The notes under the pieces: model-generated | Database searches by the model: none | What the model was told of the DNA's origin: nothing | Seen by the model: the letters and a program-made list of their open reading frames with translations, nothing else | Assembly (NCBI GenBank): GCA_020632975.1 | Contig: JACKEL010000003.1 | Location: forward strand, 186,001 to 250,000 | Origin: Myxococcales bacterium | GTDB lineage: Bacteria > Myxococcota_C > UBA6777 | Direction of reading: 5' to 3' | Length of the DNA: 64,000 nucleotides | Part shown: positions 52,548 to 61,900 of the stretch, piece after piece | Layout of the letters: each line of letters starts with the position of its first letter | How positions within the stretch are numbered: the first letter of the stretch is position 1 | Translations under genes and position numbers: made by a program

Positions 52548-53159
52548 TTATCTCGGAGAGAGCGTTCTTCGTCTTGCAAGGAACAGCCAAAACAACAACA
52601 AACAGAGCGAGGCGACGGAAAGCTCCGTTGTTGGGGTGATATAGCTGTCGCAGGTGATAGCAGGGGGATATGACTTCTCTCTAGGTTCTCCATAACATAG
52701 CGTTTTTTCGTCGTAGAGATCGGCTGCATATTTTTTCCACCTTACGTCTCGTGGGCAATCTTGTCCGCAAGTGTGGATCTGTACCCTGTCTGGGCGGCAG
52801 GGGCGGCATGTTCCATCGTTGTTTTTTATGTTGAAGGTCTGTTTGTTTTTATAGACTTGCTTGCCCACACAAAAGATCTCCGCAGGACAATCACACTCAT
52901 CCGGACAAGGCTGGACCTGTGAGCAACTGCCCCACAGGTAACCTGAACAAACTTGAGAACCCAGAAGAAACGCCTGGGTTCTCGTGCATTTTACCAAGCA
53001 CTCGCGTTTTACCCCTTCTTGGCTACAGGGAGTTCCTTCTGTGTTCTCTATCACGAGCCAGTCTCCTGCGACGGACTCCGCTTGGGCTTGGCTTGGGTGG
53101 TTTGTTAGGAAAAGAAATAGCAAGATCCATTTGATATTGTTGATAGAAATTCTTCCCAT
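52548..53159 (-). CDS. Cys-rich secreted protein with C-terminal membrane/Arg sorting tail (203 aa)
   Basis: The signal peptide (KWILLFLFLTNHPSQAQA) is followed by ~140 residues with about 17 Cys (SQVQPCPDECDCPAEIFC; CRPCRPDRVQIHTCGQDCP). It ends in a hydrophobic helix (LSVASLCLLLFWLFLA) and RRR. This end matches the sorting-tail style of the 965-residue Cys-repeat protein, so both may be anchored and processed by the same pathway. DECDCPAEIFC also resembles the middle of its repeats. AGGAGG stands four bases before the ATG at 53159. No family recognised. Confidence 0.8.
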   Translation of the reverse strand: MGRISINNIKWILLFLFLTNHPSQAQAESVAGDWLVIENTEGTPCSQEGVKRECLVKCTRTQAFLLGSQVCSGYLWGSCSQVQPCPDECDCPAEIFCVGKQVYKNKQTFNIKNNDGTCRPCRPDRVQIHTCGQDCPRDVRWKKYAADLYDEKTLCYGEPREKSYPPAITCDSYITPTTELSVASLCLLLFWLFLARRRTLSPR

Positions 53160-53251
53160 GCAACCTCCTGTCGCGCTTTCTGTAAGAGGAAAAGATGCGG
53201 TGGGAAAGAAATTGTAGGGGGAGATCGTGTGTAAAGTCGTTTGAAGGGGGA

Positions 53252-54322
53252 TCAGAGGCGGAGGTAAAACTCTTCGCACATGCCAAACCACGCTTCTACG
53301 TCGTGTTTTTGGCCGTCATTGTCGTAGATCGAACCCGTGAATGCTCCAAAAGGACCTCTGTATCGGCTTCTAAGGAAGAGGAGATTGAGGTTCACTGTGC
53401 GGATCACTTCAGGTTGGAAGTGGAGATCGACTTGCCCGTGGGCATCGCGGATCGACCAAGGGTTTGTGGTGTGAGGGGAGTTGTAAGAAAAAGTCACGGG
53501 TGGAAGGAGGTGTAACTTTCCATCGACCCAGAGGCAGTTTTCGTTGTAGGCGTCTTGGTCGCGGACTTGGTTGTTGGTGAGGTTGAAACCAAGCAAGGTG
53601 CCATCTTTGCGATAACCCCCGCCAGTGGCCCAATTCCACTTCATCACATAAGGATAATACCCTTTGTGGATGTCGATCAGCCCGTAGGACTGGTCTTTTG
53701 GGAAGTCGATCTTTTCAGGACCAAGGTGCATCGTGCCTTCTGCTGCGGTGACGGCTTTGTGGGAGTACATCGCGCGTCCGTTTCCGAGGGGCAAGCAAAC
53801 GACGATAGGCTCGATGCTATCGAGAGATTCAAAGCAAGTAAACTCCCCTTTGACCGAAGGCAACGAACGTGTGCCCGCGATATCAAAGGCGATGTGATGG
53901 ACGCCTTGGTCGAGATGATTGTGGATGCGCAGCGTAAACTTGGGGGTTTCCAAGCTCGCTTTTGCATCGAAGAGTTCGTTGGGAAGGGCTTTGAGTTGCC
54001 CTGGGAGCATCTGTTTTTCGTGAAAGATGGTTTTGCCAAGGGTGCGGTCATACACACAGACTTGGGCAAGCGCGAGCAGCTTTGCATCAAACAGGGCGAT
54101 GCTGACGTACACACGTTCGTTGACGAGTGCAAAGTGTTGCCACTCTTTGAGGCGCATCTGTTTCCATGCGTTTGGGAGCAGCGGGAAGTTTACTTTTGCA
54201 TCCAAGGGGTTGACTTGGGTGAGTGGTGTTTTGTAGGTGCCAAGCTGAAACTGCCCATCTTGGACAAGTGCAGCGGGCGTTTCCAAGAGTGGGCGGGGTT
54301 GGTACGAAGACTTTGGCGTCAT
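53252..54322 (-). CDS. DUF2804 family protein
   Basis: A 356-residue protein with the DUF2804 pattern: MRLKEWQHFALVNERVYVSI near the start, KWNWATGGGYRKDGTLLGFN with its Trp/Gly-rich core, then NENCLWVDGKLHLLPPVTFSY. The fold is probably all-beta and lipocalin- or hydroxyneurosporene-synthase-like; no catalytic residues can be assigned. Family function is unknown. AAAGGGA precedes the ATG. The TPR lipoprotein gene ends 21 bases upstream, so the two are very likely one operon. Confidence 0.92.
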   Translation of the reverse strand: MTPKSSYQPRPLLETPAALVQDGQFQLGTYKTPLTQVNPLDAKVNFPLLPNAWKQMRLKEWQHFALVNERVYVSIALFDAKLLALAQVCVYDRTLGKTIFHEKQMLPGQLKALPNELFDAKASLETPKFTLRIHNHLDQGVHHIAFDIAGTRSLPSVKGEFTCFESLDSIEPIVVCLPLGNGRAMYSHKAVTAAEGTMHLGPEKIDFPKDQSYGLIDIHKGYYPYVMKWNWATGGGYRKDGTLLGFNLTNNQVRDQDAYNENCLWVDGKLHLLPPVTFSYNSPHTTNPWSIRDAHGQVDLHFQPEVIRTVNLNLLFLRSRYRGPFGAFTGSIYDNDGQKHDVEAWFGMCEEFYLRL

Positions 54323-54343
54323 GATCGACTCCCTTTGTTTGGC

Positions 54344-55891
54344 TTAGGGCGTGGGTCTTTTGAGTTGCTTGGCTTCCATGGAGAGGGGGTACTGTCTGCG
54401 AAGGATGCGTCGGATGCGACGGGCTTCGTCTTCAAGTCCTTGTTCTTGATAGGAAAGATAAGCGTTGTAATAAGCGCGCGGTGTGATCATGTGCATGGGG
54501 TTGAGGTGAGCGAGTCGTTCAAAAGAACGTCCTGCTTCCAAGAACTTACGTTCTTTTTTGAGCAAGGTGGCGTAGCGAAACCAAGCGCGTAGAGCGAGCG
54601 GATCGTAAGGGGACTCTTTGTAGATGCGTTTGTAGAGTTCGCGGGCTTTGGGGAGTGCATTGCGAGACTCTAGAGCGAGCGCGGCTTGGTAAAGCGCGGT
54701 GTTGGCTTGGGGATGCCCAGCAGTGAGTTTGTGGACCTTGATAAACATCTCGACGGCTTGGAAGGTCTGGCCTCGTTTGAGCAGGGCCTGTGCAGTGCGC
54801 ATCCCATGGATCAAGGCCAAAGTCTTCATACGTTGCCAGAAAACTTCTTTGGCTTGGGCGGGGGTGGGCTGGGGGATGGCTGCGAGCAGAGGGGTCCAGT
54901 CTTCTGTTTGTCCAAAGACTTGAAGGGCTTGCATCTGGGCGATCTTGATCTCTGGAAGATGGGAGTAGTTTTGGATCAAGTGCATCAAGGTTTGGAGGCT
55001 TTGTGTAAAGGCCCGTTTTTTCAGGAGGATGTCGGCTTGTTGCATCAAGGCTTGGGCGGTCTTGGAGGGGTGTTCTTTGAGTAGAGGGCCCGCATCGCGA
55101 AGGATCTCATCGAAAGAGCGCTTACGAAAGATCGGGTCGCGCCAACGTGGATGCTTGGGCTCGTCGCGGTATCTTTGCCAAAGGCGCATCTCACAACGCA
55201 GCGTATCGAGCTTGGCAAAGTAGCGGATCTGTTTGTGGGGCAAGATGGATTGGTTTGTTTTGGGTGGCGAAGCAGGTGGGGACCAGTTGCCCGCTTTGCG
55301 TAGCCAAGGAAGGGCAGGGAGACAACCATCACGGATGGCAAGCGCCTCGCCTCGTCGCAGCAGGGCTTCTGCGTGGTGAGCCCCGCGCGGGAAGTGCTCA
55401 AGATAAAGCCCAAAACACCGCACAACCGCTGCAAAGGCCATGGGGTCGCCTTGGATACTGGCTTTGGTATTGGCTTGGCGACCGCACATCACCAAAGCTC
55501 CCTCAATCGCTTGCTGGCTAGGACCCCAGACTTGGGCATCTCCATGAAAACGTAGATACCACGCGTCTTCTTTGTCGAGGAAGTTGACGAGGGAGGCCGT
55601 TTCTTCGAGGAGTTTGGGCCACCTTTCTTGTTGGGTAAGAAGACGGATTCGTGAGGCGCGGGCAAGGGCTGCGTGAGGTTCTTTGTCGCGCTCTGCGACG
55701 CTTTTGTACATCCAGAGGGCGTCTCGGAAACGCTTGTTTTGCTCGGCGACACGGGCATCTTGGAGGGTCGTTGTTTTACAACCGCCCAGCAAAGAGAGCG
55801 ATAGGAGGAGCAAGAGAGCCCACGGGGTCTTTGACCATACGTTGGGGTTGGTGGGGCGCGGGTTGGGCTGGCAAAGCTGGCTTCTGGGCAC
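54344..55891 (-). CDS. TPR-repeat lipoprotein (515 aa)
   Basis: The signal segment (TPWALLLLLSLSLLGGC) ends in lipobox LGGC near residue 38. The remainder is a mostly helical solenoid with TPR-like units, for example ALYQAALALESRNALPKARE, YATLLKKERKFLEAGRSFER and RAYYNAYLSYQEQGLEDEAR near the C-terminus. Such envelope lipoproteins (compare BamD or Tol-system partners) scaffold complexes. The function here is unknown. The start is GTG at 55891 with a purine-rich GAGAGAG upstream, since no ATG begins before the signal peptide. It leads an operon with DUF2804. Confidence 0.85.
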   Translation of the reverse strand: MPRSQLCQPNPRPTNPNVWSKTPWALLLLLSLSLLGGCKTTTLQDARVAEQNKRFRDALWMYKSVAERDKEPHAALARASRIRLLTQQERWPKLLEETASLVNFLDKEDAWYLRFHGDAQVWGPSQQAIEGALVMCGRQANTKASIQGDPMAFAAVVRCFGLYLEHFPRGAHHAEALLRRGEALAIRDGCLPALPWLRKAGNWSPPASPPKTNQSILPHKQIRYFAKLDTLRCEMRLWQRYRDEPKHPRWRDPIFRKRSFDEILRDAGPLLKEHPSKTAQALMQQADILLKKRAFTQSLQTLMHLIQNYSHLPEIKIAQMQALQVFGQTEDWTPLLAAIPQPTPAQAKEVFWQRMKTLALIHGMRTAQALLKRGQTFQAVEMFIKVHKLTAGHPQANTALYQAALALESRNALPKARELYKRIYKESPYDPLALRAWFRYATLLKKERKFLEAGRSFERLAHLNPMHMITPRAYYNAYLSYQEQGLEDEARRIRRILRRQYPLSMEAKQLKRPTP

Positions 55892-56087
55892 GATCTCTCT
55901 CGCTTTCTTCTAGGTCGCGTGAATCACTGTGTTTCTCAGGCGCCAAAGATACCCCTCCAAGCCTCCTCGCGCAAGAGAATCATGTCTTGGTGTGTTCTTC
56001 TCAAAGCGCCTGCCCCAAGGGTCCTAAAAAAATAGATTGAGTCATGTCTTTCAAGTGTTTGAGGGTATTTTCCCAGCTCGCTTCTAT

Positions 56088-56105
56088 GAAATGCGTTGAC
56101 ATTTC
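56088..56105. promoter_or_regulatory. Operator candidate overlapping the -35 box
   Basis: GAAATG-CGTTGA-CATTTC, a perfect six-base inverted repeat with a six-base centre, overlaps the -35 element. A related half site TGAAATG recurs at 56120-56126. A repressor binding here would block the operon promoter. Confidence 0.45.
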
Positions 56106-56123
56106 CTAGGCTACGTGTATGAA
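56096..56123 (+). promoter_or_regulatory. Sigma70-type promoter of the sulfite reductase operon
   Basis: TTGACA (56096-56101, exact consensus), a 16-base spacer, then TATGAA (56118-56123). It lies ~150 bases before the start at 56273. Confidence 0.6.
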
Positions 56124-56272
56124 ATGACCTGAAATGGGGTAGGGGCAACATAAGCAGAAAGCGTATCCTGTAAAGGTTCGTTTTTGATGAAGAGTTTGGT
56201 TGTTTGGCTTGGTTAAAGAAGAGAGGGTCGAGGCAAGGAGCGCGTGCTGCGTTTTCTTGGATGGGAGATCGG

Positions 56273-57931
56273 ATGTATCAGTACAATGAGCTGGATCAGC
56301 AGATCGTGGATGAGCGTGTCAGACAGTTTCGCGATCAAGTGCAACGTCGTTTGACGGGCAAGCTATCCGAAGATGAGTTTCGTCCGCTGCGTTTGATGAA
56401 TGGTTTGTACATGCAGCGTCATGCTTATATGCTGCGTGTTGCGGTGCCTTATGGTTTGTTGTCTTCGCAACAATTGCGAAAGCTTGGTTATATCGCGGAG
56501 CGTTATGACCGTGGCTTTGGGCACTTTACGACGCGACAAAACATCCAATACAACTGGCCAGAGTTAGAGGATGTCCCAGATATCCTTGCAGAACTGGCCT
56601 CTGTGGAGATGCACGCGATCCAAACCAGCGGTAACTGTATCCGCAACATCACAGCCGATCCCTTGGCGGGTGTTGCTGCTGATGAGATCGAAGATCCCCG
56701 TCCTTACTGTGAGCTTTTGCGTCAGTATTCGACGTTCCATCCAGAGTTTTCTTACCTACCACGAAAGTTCAAGATCGCGGTCACTGGGGCAACACAAGAT
56801 CGTGCAGCGGTAGCCTTTCACGATATCGGCGTCCGCATGGTCAAAAACGAAGAGGGCGAGGTGGGTTACCAAGTGATCGTGGGAGGCGGCTTGGGTCGTA
56901 CCCCTGTGATCGGCGAGGTGATTCGGCCCTTTTTGGAGAAGCCACACCTGTTGTCCTACGTCGAAGCGATCATGCGCGTGTACAACCTCTACGGCAACCG
57001 AGACAACAAATACAAAGCACGCATCAAGATCCTTGTTCGCGAGTTGGGGATCGAAGAGTTCCGTCGCCAAGTGGAAGAAGAGTGGGAGCATTTTCGCGAG
57101 GGTGCGATGATGGTGCCTGAGGAAGAGATCGCGCGCTTGCAATCTTTCTTTCCAAGTCCTGACTATGCGTCGGATGCTGCGGATGATCGTAGCTTTGAAG
57201 CACACGCCGCAGAAAACAAGAAGTTCGCGCGTTGGCTCAAAAACAACGTCTCAGCACACAAGGTCCCCGGATACAACGTCGTTTCCATCTCCTTGAAGAT
57301 CCCTGGAACACCCCCTGGCGATATCACAGATCAGCAGATGTACGCCCTTGCGGATCTCGCGGATCAATACAGCTTTGGGATGATCAGCGCGACGCATGAG
57401 CAAAACCTTGTGCTGCAAGATATCAAAAATGCCGATCTGTTCGCGGTTTGGCAGGCCCTTGAACCACTCAAGTTGGCTTGGCCCAATATCGGGACGCTGA
57501 CAGATCAGATCTGCTGTCCAGGTCTTGATTATTGCAGCCTTGCGAATGCTTCTTCGATTCCTATCGCGGAGTCCATCGCACAGCGCTTTGACGATCTTGA
57601 TTATCTCTATGATCTTGGCGAGTTGAAACTCAAGATGTCTGGCTGTATCAATGCTTGTGGTCACCATCACGTCGGTCACATCGGCATCTTGGGGATCGAT
57701 AAGCGAGGCCAAGAGTTTTATCAGATCATGTTGGGTGGTTCGGCCATGGATGACGCTTCGTTGGGTCAGTGGCTTGGGCCAGCCATCGCGCGGGATGAGA
57801 TCTTGGGGGCGGTCGAACGGTTGCTTGAAGCTTATCTCGTCCATCGCGAAGAGGGCGAGCGTTTCCTCGAAACCTACCGTCGTCTTGGTCCCGAACCCTT
57901 TAAGGAAAAAGTCTATGCCCAGAATCATTAA
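56273..57931 (+). CDS. cysI: Sulfite/nitrite reductase hemoprotein (siroheme, 4Fe-4S)
   Basis: This 552-residue enzyme belongs to the family that carries out six-electron reduction of sulfite to sulfide or nitrite to ammonia. It has the duplicated ferredoxin-like/siroheme layout: GFGHFTTRQNIQYNWPELED (siroheme contacts) near 80, SGNCIRNITADP near 120, and the cluster/siroheme ligands Cys415 and Cys421 (CCPGLDYCSLA) and Cys458 and Cys462 (GCINACGHHHVGHIG). Proteobacterial genes of this class that are followed by DUF934 usually serve sulfite assimilation, hence the symbol; nitrite reduction is the alternative. ATG at 56273 follows GGGAGA. The DUF934 gene starts inside its last codons (17-base overlap), so translation is coupled. 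Confidence 0.93.
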   Translation: MYQYNELDQQIVDERVRQFRDQVQRRLTGKLSEDEFRPLRLMNGLYMQRHAYMLRVAVPYGLLSSQQLRKLGYIAERYDRGFGHFTTRQNIQYNWPELEDVPDILAELASVEMHAIQTSGNCIRNITADPLAGVAADEIEDPRPYCELLRQYSTFHPEFSYLPRKFKIAVTGATQDRAAVAFHDIGVRMVKNEEGEVGYQVIVGGGLGRTPVIGEVIRPFLEKPHLLSYVEAIMRVYNLYGNRDNKYKARIKILVRELGIEEFRRQVEEEWEHFREGAMMVPEEEIARLQSFFPSPDYASDAADDRSFEAHAAENKKFARWLKNNVSAHKVPGYNVVSISLKIPGTPPGDITDQQMYALADLADQYSFGMISATHEQNLVLQDIKNADLFAVWQALEPLKLAWPNIGTLTDQICCPGLDYCSLANASSIPIAESIAQRFDDLDYLYDLGELKLKMSGCINACGHHHVGHIGILGIDKRGQEFYQIMLGGSAMDDASLGQWLGPAIARDEILGAVERLLEAYLVHREEGERFLETYRRLGPEPFKEKVYAQNH

Positions 57932-58412
57932 GAAAGATCAGATCGTGGAGGACACTTGGGTGCAAGTGGGCGCATCAGAGCCTTTCCCTGAGGGTGATAT
58001 CCTTGTGTCTTTGGAGCGTTGGCAAGCAGAGCAAGAAACTCTCCAAGCCCATGCTGGAAGAGTTGGACTTTGTCTGATTGGCAAAGATAACCCCCGTGAG
58101 CTGAAGGGTTTGCTCGATCAGTTTGCGTTGATCGCTGTCGAGTTTCCTAAGTTTGCCGATGGACGGGGTTATTCGATTGCGCGCATCTTGCGGGACGAGC
58201 TTGGTTACAAGGGTGAGCTTCGCGCGACAGGCGATATCTTGCGCGACCAACTTTTTTATCTGATGCGTTGTGGGTTCGATGCCTTCGCTGTACGCGAAGA
58301 CAGAGATATCGAAGATGCGCTCGCGGGTCTGCGTGACTTTAGTGTCGTTTACCAAGCAGCCTCTGATTACACTTCCCCTATCTATCGACGATTTGGGAGG
58401 ACTGGCGCATGA
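57915..58412 (+). CDS. DUF934 protein, sulfite reductase partner
   Basis: A 165-residue protein with the DUF934 pattern: VEFPKFADGRGYSIARILRD followed by LGYKGELRATGDILRDQLFY and CGFDAF. The family is almost always encoded next to sulfite/nitrite reductases and is thought to support that enzyme, though its biochemistry is not established. It starts 17 bases before the reductase stop and its own stop overlaps the next start (ATGA). The last residues IYRRFGRTGA are typical of the family. Confidence 0.93.
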   Translation: MPRIIKKDQIVEDTWVQVGASEPFPEGDILVSLERWQAEQETLQAHAGRVGLCLIGKDNPRELKGLLDQFALIAVEFPKFADGRGYSIARILRDELGYKGELRATGDILRDQLFYLMRCGFDAFAVREDRDIEDALAGLRDFSVVYQAASDYTSPIYRRFGRTGA

Positions 58413-58921
58413 CGCATGTGTTTCTTTTGGGATTTCCTGGAACAGGGACTGTCACGATTGGAAAGCAGCTTGCAGAGCGATTGTCGCTGCCTTTTTGCGA
58501 TGCTGATGCACGCATCGAAAAAAGCCTTGGCAAGGACTTGTTGGCGATTTACCGCGAGCTTGGACGCGAGGCTTTCGCACAGACTGCCCAACAAAACCTA
58601 AAAGAGATTGCCGAAGAAGGCTCAAGTGTCGTGGCTTTGGCTGATCATATCCCCTTTACAGAGAAAGACTGGGCGATTCTCGAAAAAGGTCAAACCGTAT
58701 ATATCCAACGCCCCGCAGAACGGCTTGTTTGGCGTCTTCGCTATGACCGCAAGCTCCCTGTGTTTGAAGGTGTCGCTCCTGACGAACGCGACTCGTTTAT
58801 CGAGTCCCAGTTGGTCGAGCGCGAACCCTTCTACAAACGCGCACAGATCGTCTTGCCTTGCTATCACGAAGAAGTTCCTGATATCGCAAGACTTATTGAA
58901 GAGAATCTAGCGGCGCTGTAA
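58409..58921 (+). CDS. Shikimate-kinase-like protein with degenerate active site
   Basis: A 170-residue protein starting in the ATGA overlap with DUF934, the third gene of the operon. It aligns by pattern with shikimate kinase: HVFLLGFPGTGTVTIGKQLA at the P-loop, FCDADARIEKSLGKDL, a lid-like RLRYDRKLPVF, and a late REPFYKRAQIVL. The Walker A Lys is Thr14 and the following Ser is Val15. The shikimate-binding GGG motif is replaced by VVALADH, and the Arg expected in GEEGFR is missing. Kinase activity is therefore unlikely. It may be a binding or regulatory partner of the reductase operon. Its last 29 bases overlap the convergent regulator gene. Confidence 0.85.
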   Translation: MTHVFLLGFPGTGTVTIGKQLAERLSLPFCDADARIEKSLGKDLLAIYRELGREAFAQTAQQNLKEIAEEGSSVVALADHIPFTEKDWAILEKGQTVYIQRPAERLVWRLRYDRKLPVFEGVAPDERDSFIESQLVEREPFYKRAQIVLPCYHEEVPDIARLIEENLAAL

Positions 58922-61900
58922 CCTGCGTCTGCATAAGTTCTTCTTCGATAGACTGAAACAGCGTTGTGAGCCTCGACAGCCAACCTTCGAGTTGGGCGGT
59001 TGGGGCGTTTTTTTGTGTGGCTTCTTGGTGGGGGATCGACAACTCCGCGAGCATCGCGCGGTGTTGTTGTTCTGTGGCGGGTTGACTGTATAAAAAAGCC
59101 CCTAGTTCTAGGGCAATCTCCATTTGGTCGAGAAGAAACAAAAGTTTGGTCAAGCTGGTGAGAAAGCCCATCAAAGGGGGGCGCTTTTCCACTTTGTAGG
59201 CGAGCTGTAGGGCTTCTTTGCAGTGTTGGAGACAAGCTGCGTGCTCACCCAAGTGGTGGTCGCAGTGGATGATATTGGCCCATGCACGGAGGGTTGCGCT
59301 GCGGTCTTGCGTCTCTTCTGCCCATCGTTTCGACTGTTTGGCCCACTCAAGGCACTGAAGATATTGTTCTTGGATTAGCGCGATCTCACTAAGGTTCTCG
59401 AAAGCTGCCGCGCATGTGGGGGCATAAGCGAGTTTTTGCGAGAGCGCTGCACACTGCTGCAAGTAAGGTTGGGCTTGGGTGTAATCTTTCTCAAAGATGC
59501 AGAGCACACCAATGTTGTTGAGAAGGTGCGCCTGGGCATGCAAAAGCCCCGCCTCTTCGCTGAATTGGAGACCTTGCTTGAGGATGGCCTTGCCTTGCTC
59601 AAAGTCGCCGCTGCGCGTGTAAACGCTGCCAAGATTGACAAAGGCGCGGATACGTTGGCGAGGCTCGGTTTCTTGGGGAAAGAGTTGGAGCGCGCGATGC
59701 AACAAGCTCTGGGCCTCGGTGTATCGGCCTCGATAGATCTCAAGCATCCCCAAGATGTTGCATGCAAAAGCAGCCAACGCAGGCTGGGCTTCTTGGTCGA
59801 GTTGTTCTAGGCAAGCTTGCGCGGCTTGGTAACTGGCTTCAACTTCATCTGTGTAAGAACGCAGACCCGCAGCGTACAGCGAAAGCATGGTGTGGAGGCG
59901 TTCTTGTTGGGGGGCGGCGACTTCTTTGAGATCTTCCAATCCTTCTTGGAGCCAGAGATAACCTTCGTGGTAGCGCCCTGTGTGGCTGAAAAAGGCGTAT
60001 AGCTCGGACAAATAGAGCTTGATGTCTTCCTCATTGCCTTGTTCAAGCAAAAAGCCCCATGCCACACGGATGTTGTCGAGTTCTTGGGCGATTTGGGCTT
60101 CGCGCTCTTTTTCTTTGTCAGCGGATGCACCCTCCAAAGGCTCGATATAACGGAGATAATACGCTGCATGGCGTTGTCGTTTCTCTTGGTATGTTGGGGC
60201 GTGCAAGAGTTTGCTTTGTGCAAGACGATGCAAGACGCGGTGCATCCGATAACGCTGGCCATCAAAAGACAGCAAGGAGTGATGCAACAAAGTGGAAGCT
60301 GCGGATGTTTGGGACTGCAAGATCGAAGTGCAAGCTTCAGGGGTGGCGCTCTCTGCAAAAAGGCCGAATTCTTCGAGCAGTTGGCGGGCCTCTGCGGGGA
60401 GGAGTTCTTGGGCTTGATGGAAGATCTCGGTCAGGCTGGTGTGTTTGTTGCCTTGGAGGTGTTGCCCTGCTTGTAGTTGGTGGACACGTTGGGGCAGATC
60501 TTCGAGGATCTTCCGCCCTTTGGGGTCCAAGAGTAGCGGGGCGGCCATCTTGATCCCAAGCGGGAGTCCACCAAGTGTTTCGCAGATCTGCAACAACAGC
60601 TCTTGGTCTTGGGCGGGTTGATAGTGCGCATTGAGTGTGCGGACTGTGCGCAGCAAAAGGGCGGGAGCATCCGCTTGGAGGGGATCTTTTGTCGATGTTG
60701 GGACATGCAAGCCCTGAAGGGGATAAAGCTTGGTCGATGGGAGTGCGGGTGCCACCCGAGAGGTCATCAAAAGCTTGCAGTGTGGGGCATGTTCGAGGAG
60801 TTGCGCAAACCAAGGGATCGTATGTTGCTCATCCAACAAGTGCTCGATGTTGTCGAAGATCAAAAGCATCTCACACTCTTGCAAGAAGTCGAACAACTCA
60901 TCCTTGATGTTTTTTCCGCGAGGTATCGGGCATCGCAGCGTGTGGGCCAAGGTTGAAAGCATCTGGTCTTGATGCCTTAGTGTGGCCATCGAAAGACCAT
61001 ACACACCATGCAAAAAGCGACCTTGCAGGCGCTTGTGTAGTTCTTGGGCGAGGCTGGTTTTGCCGATCCCGCCCATCCCTACGATCGCAAGGCTTCGCGT
61101 ACTCGGTTGCAAAAGTTGCTGCTCTATCTGTTGCAATTCGGTCTCGCGTCCCACAAAGTCCGTTGTCTTCGGCGGTTTCGAGAGAGGGAGGCGTCTCTTT
61201 TGCAGGATGCGTTCTCGCAGTGTGTTGGCTTCTTCGGATGGCTCCAAGCCAAGCCCCTCCTGCAAGGTGCTTCTAAGGGTGCTGTAACATTGCAACGCGC
61301 GGTGGTCTTCGCCTTTTCGGGCATACGCCAAGATCAAGTGATGATGGGCTTCTTCATTCCATGGATCGAGCTTGAGTAGCTGATGGCCCCATCGGATGGA
61401 CTTTTCCACATCGTGAAGCTGGGTGCTTTCTTCCAACTGTGTGGTAAGCGTTTCGATGGCCTGTTGCGAAAGCTGCGTGCGTTTCTGTTGTAGCCACTCT
61501 TCAAAGAGCGGAGCGTCTTTGAGGTGAAAGCCCGCAAGGAAGTGATCTTGGAAAAGGCCGAGTGCTTCTTCTTTTTCGGTTGGATCTTGCGAAGTGAGCT
61601 TCTTTTGAAAAGCGATGGAATCGACCCATAGGGGACTTTGGGCGAGGATGGACACCGTTTTGCGTTGGGTGTCGAGGTAGTCTCCCAGCGTTTGTGTGAG
61701 ACTGTAAAGTGCGCTGCGTAGGCTGCTTTGGGCTTTTTTTTCGTCGGACTCAGGCCAAAACAAAGCCATCAGCTTTTGGCGTGACTGGGGTGTGGGGTGG
61801 TGAGCTAAGTACAGAAAAAGCCCGAGAGCCTTGGTCGATGCGAAGTCTTCGAGGGGTTGCTCGCCAAGGTGAAGGGTCGGCCAACCAAAACATCGGACGA

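Larger units (their letters stand above)
55892..56272. other. Divergent intergenic region upstream of the sulfite reductase operon
   Basis: About 380 bases between divergent starts. It contains the promoter (56096-56123) and the palindromic operator candidate (56088-56105) described separately. The frame of the reductase remains open to 56204 without a better start. Nothing else gene-like is seen. Confidence 0.6.
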
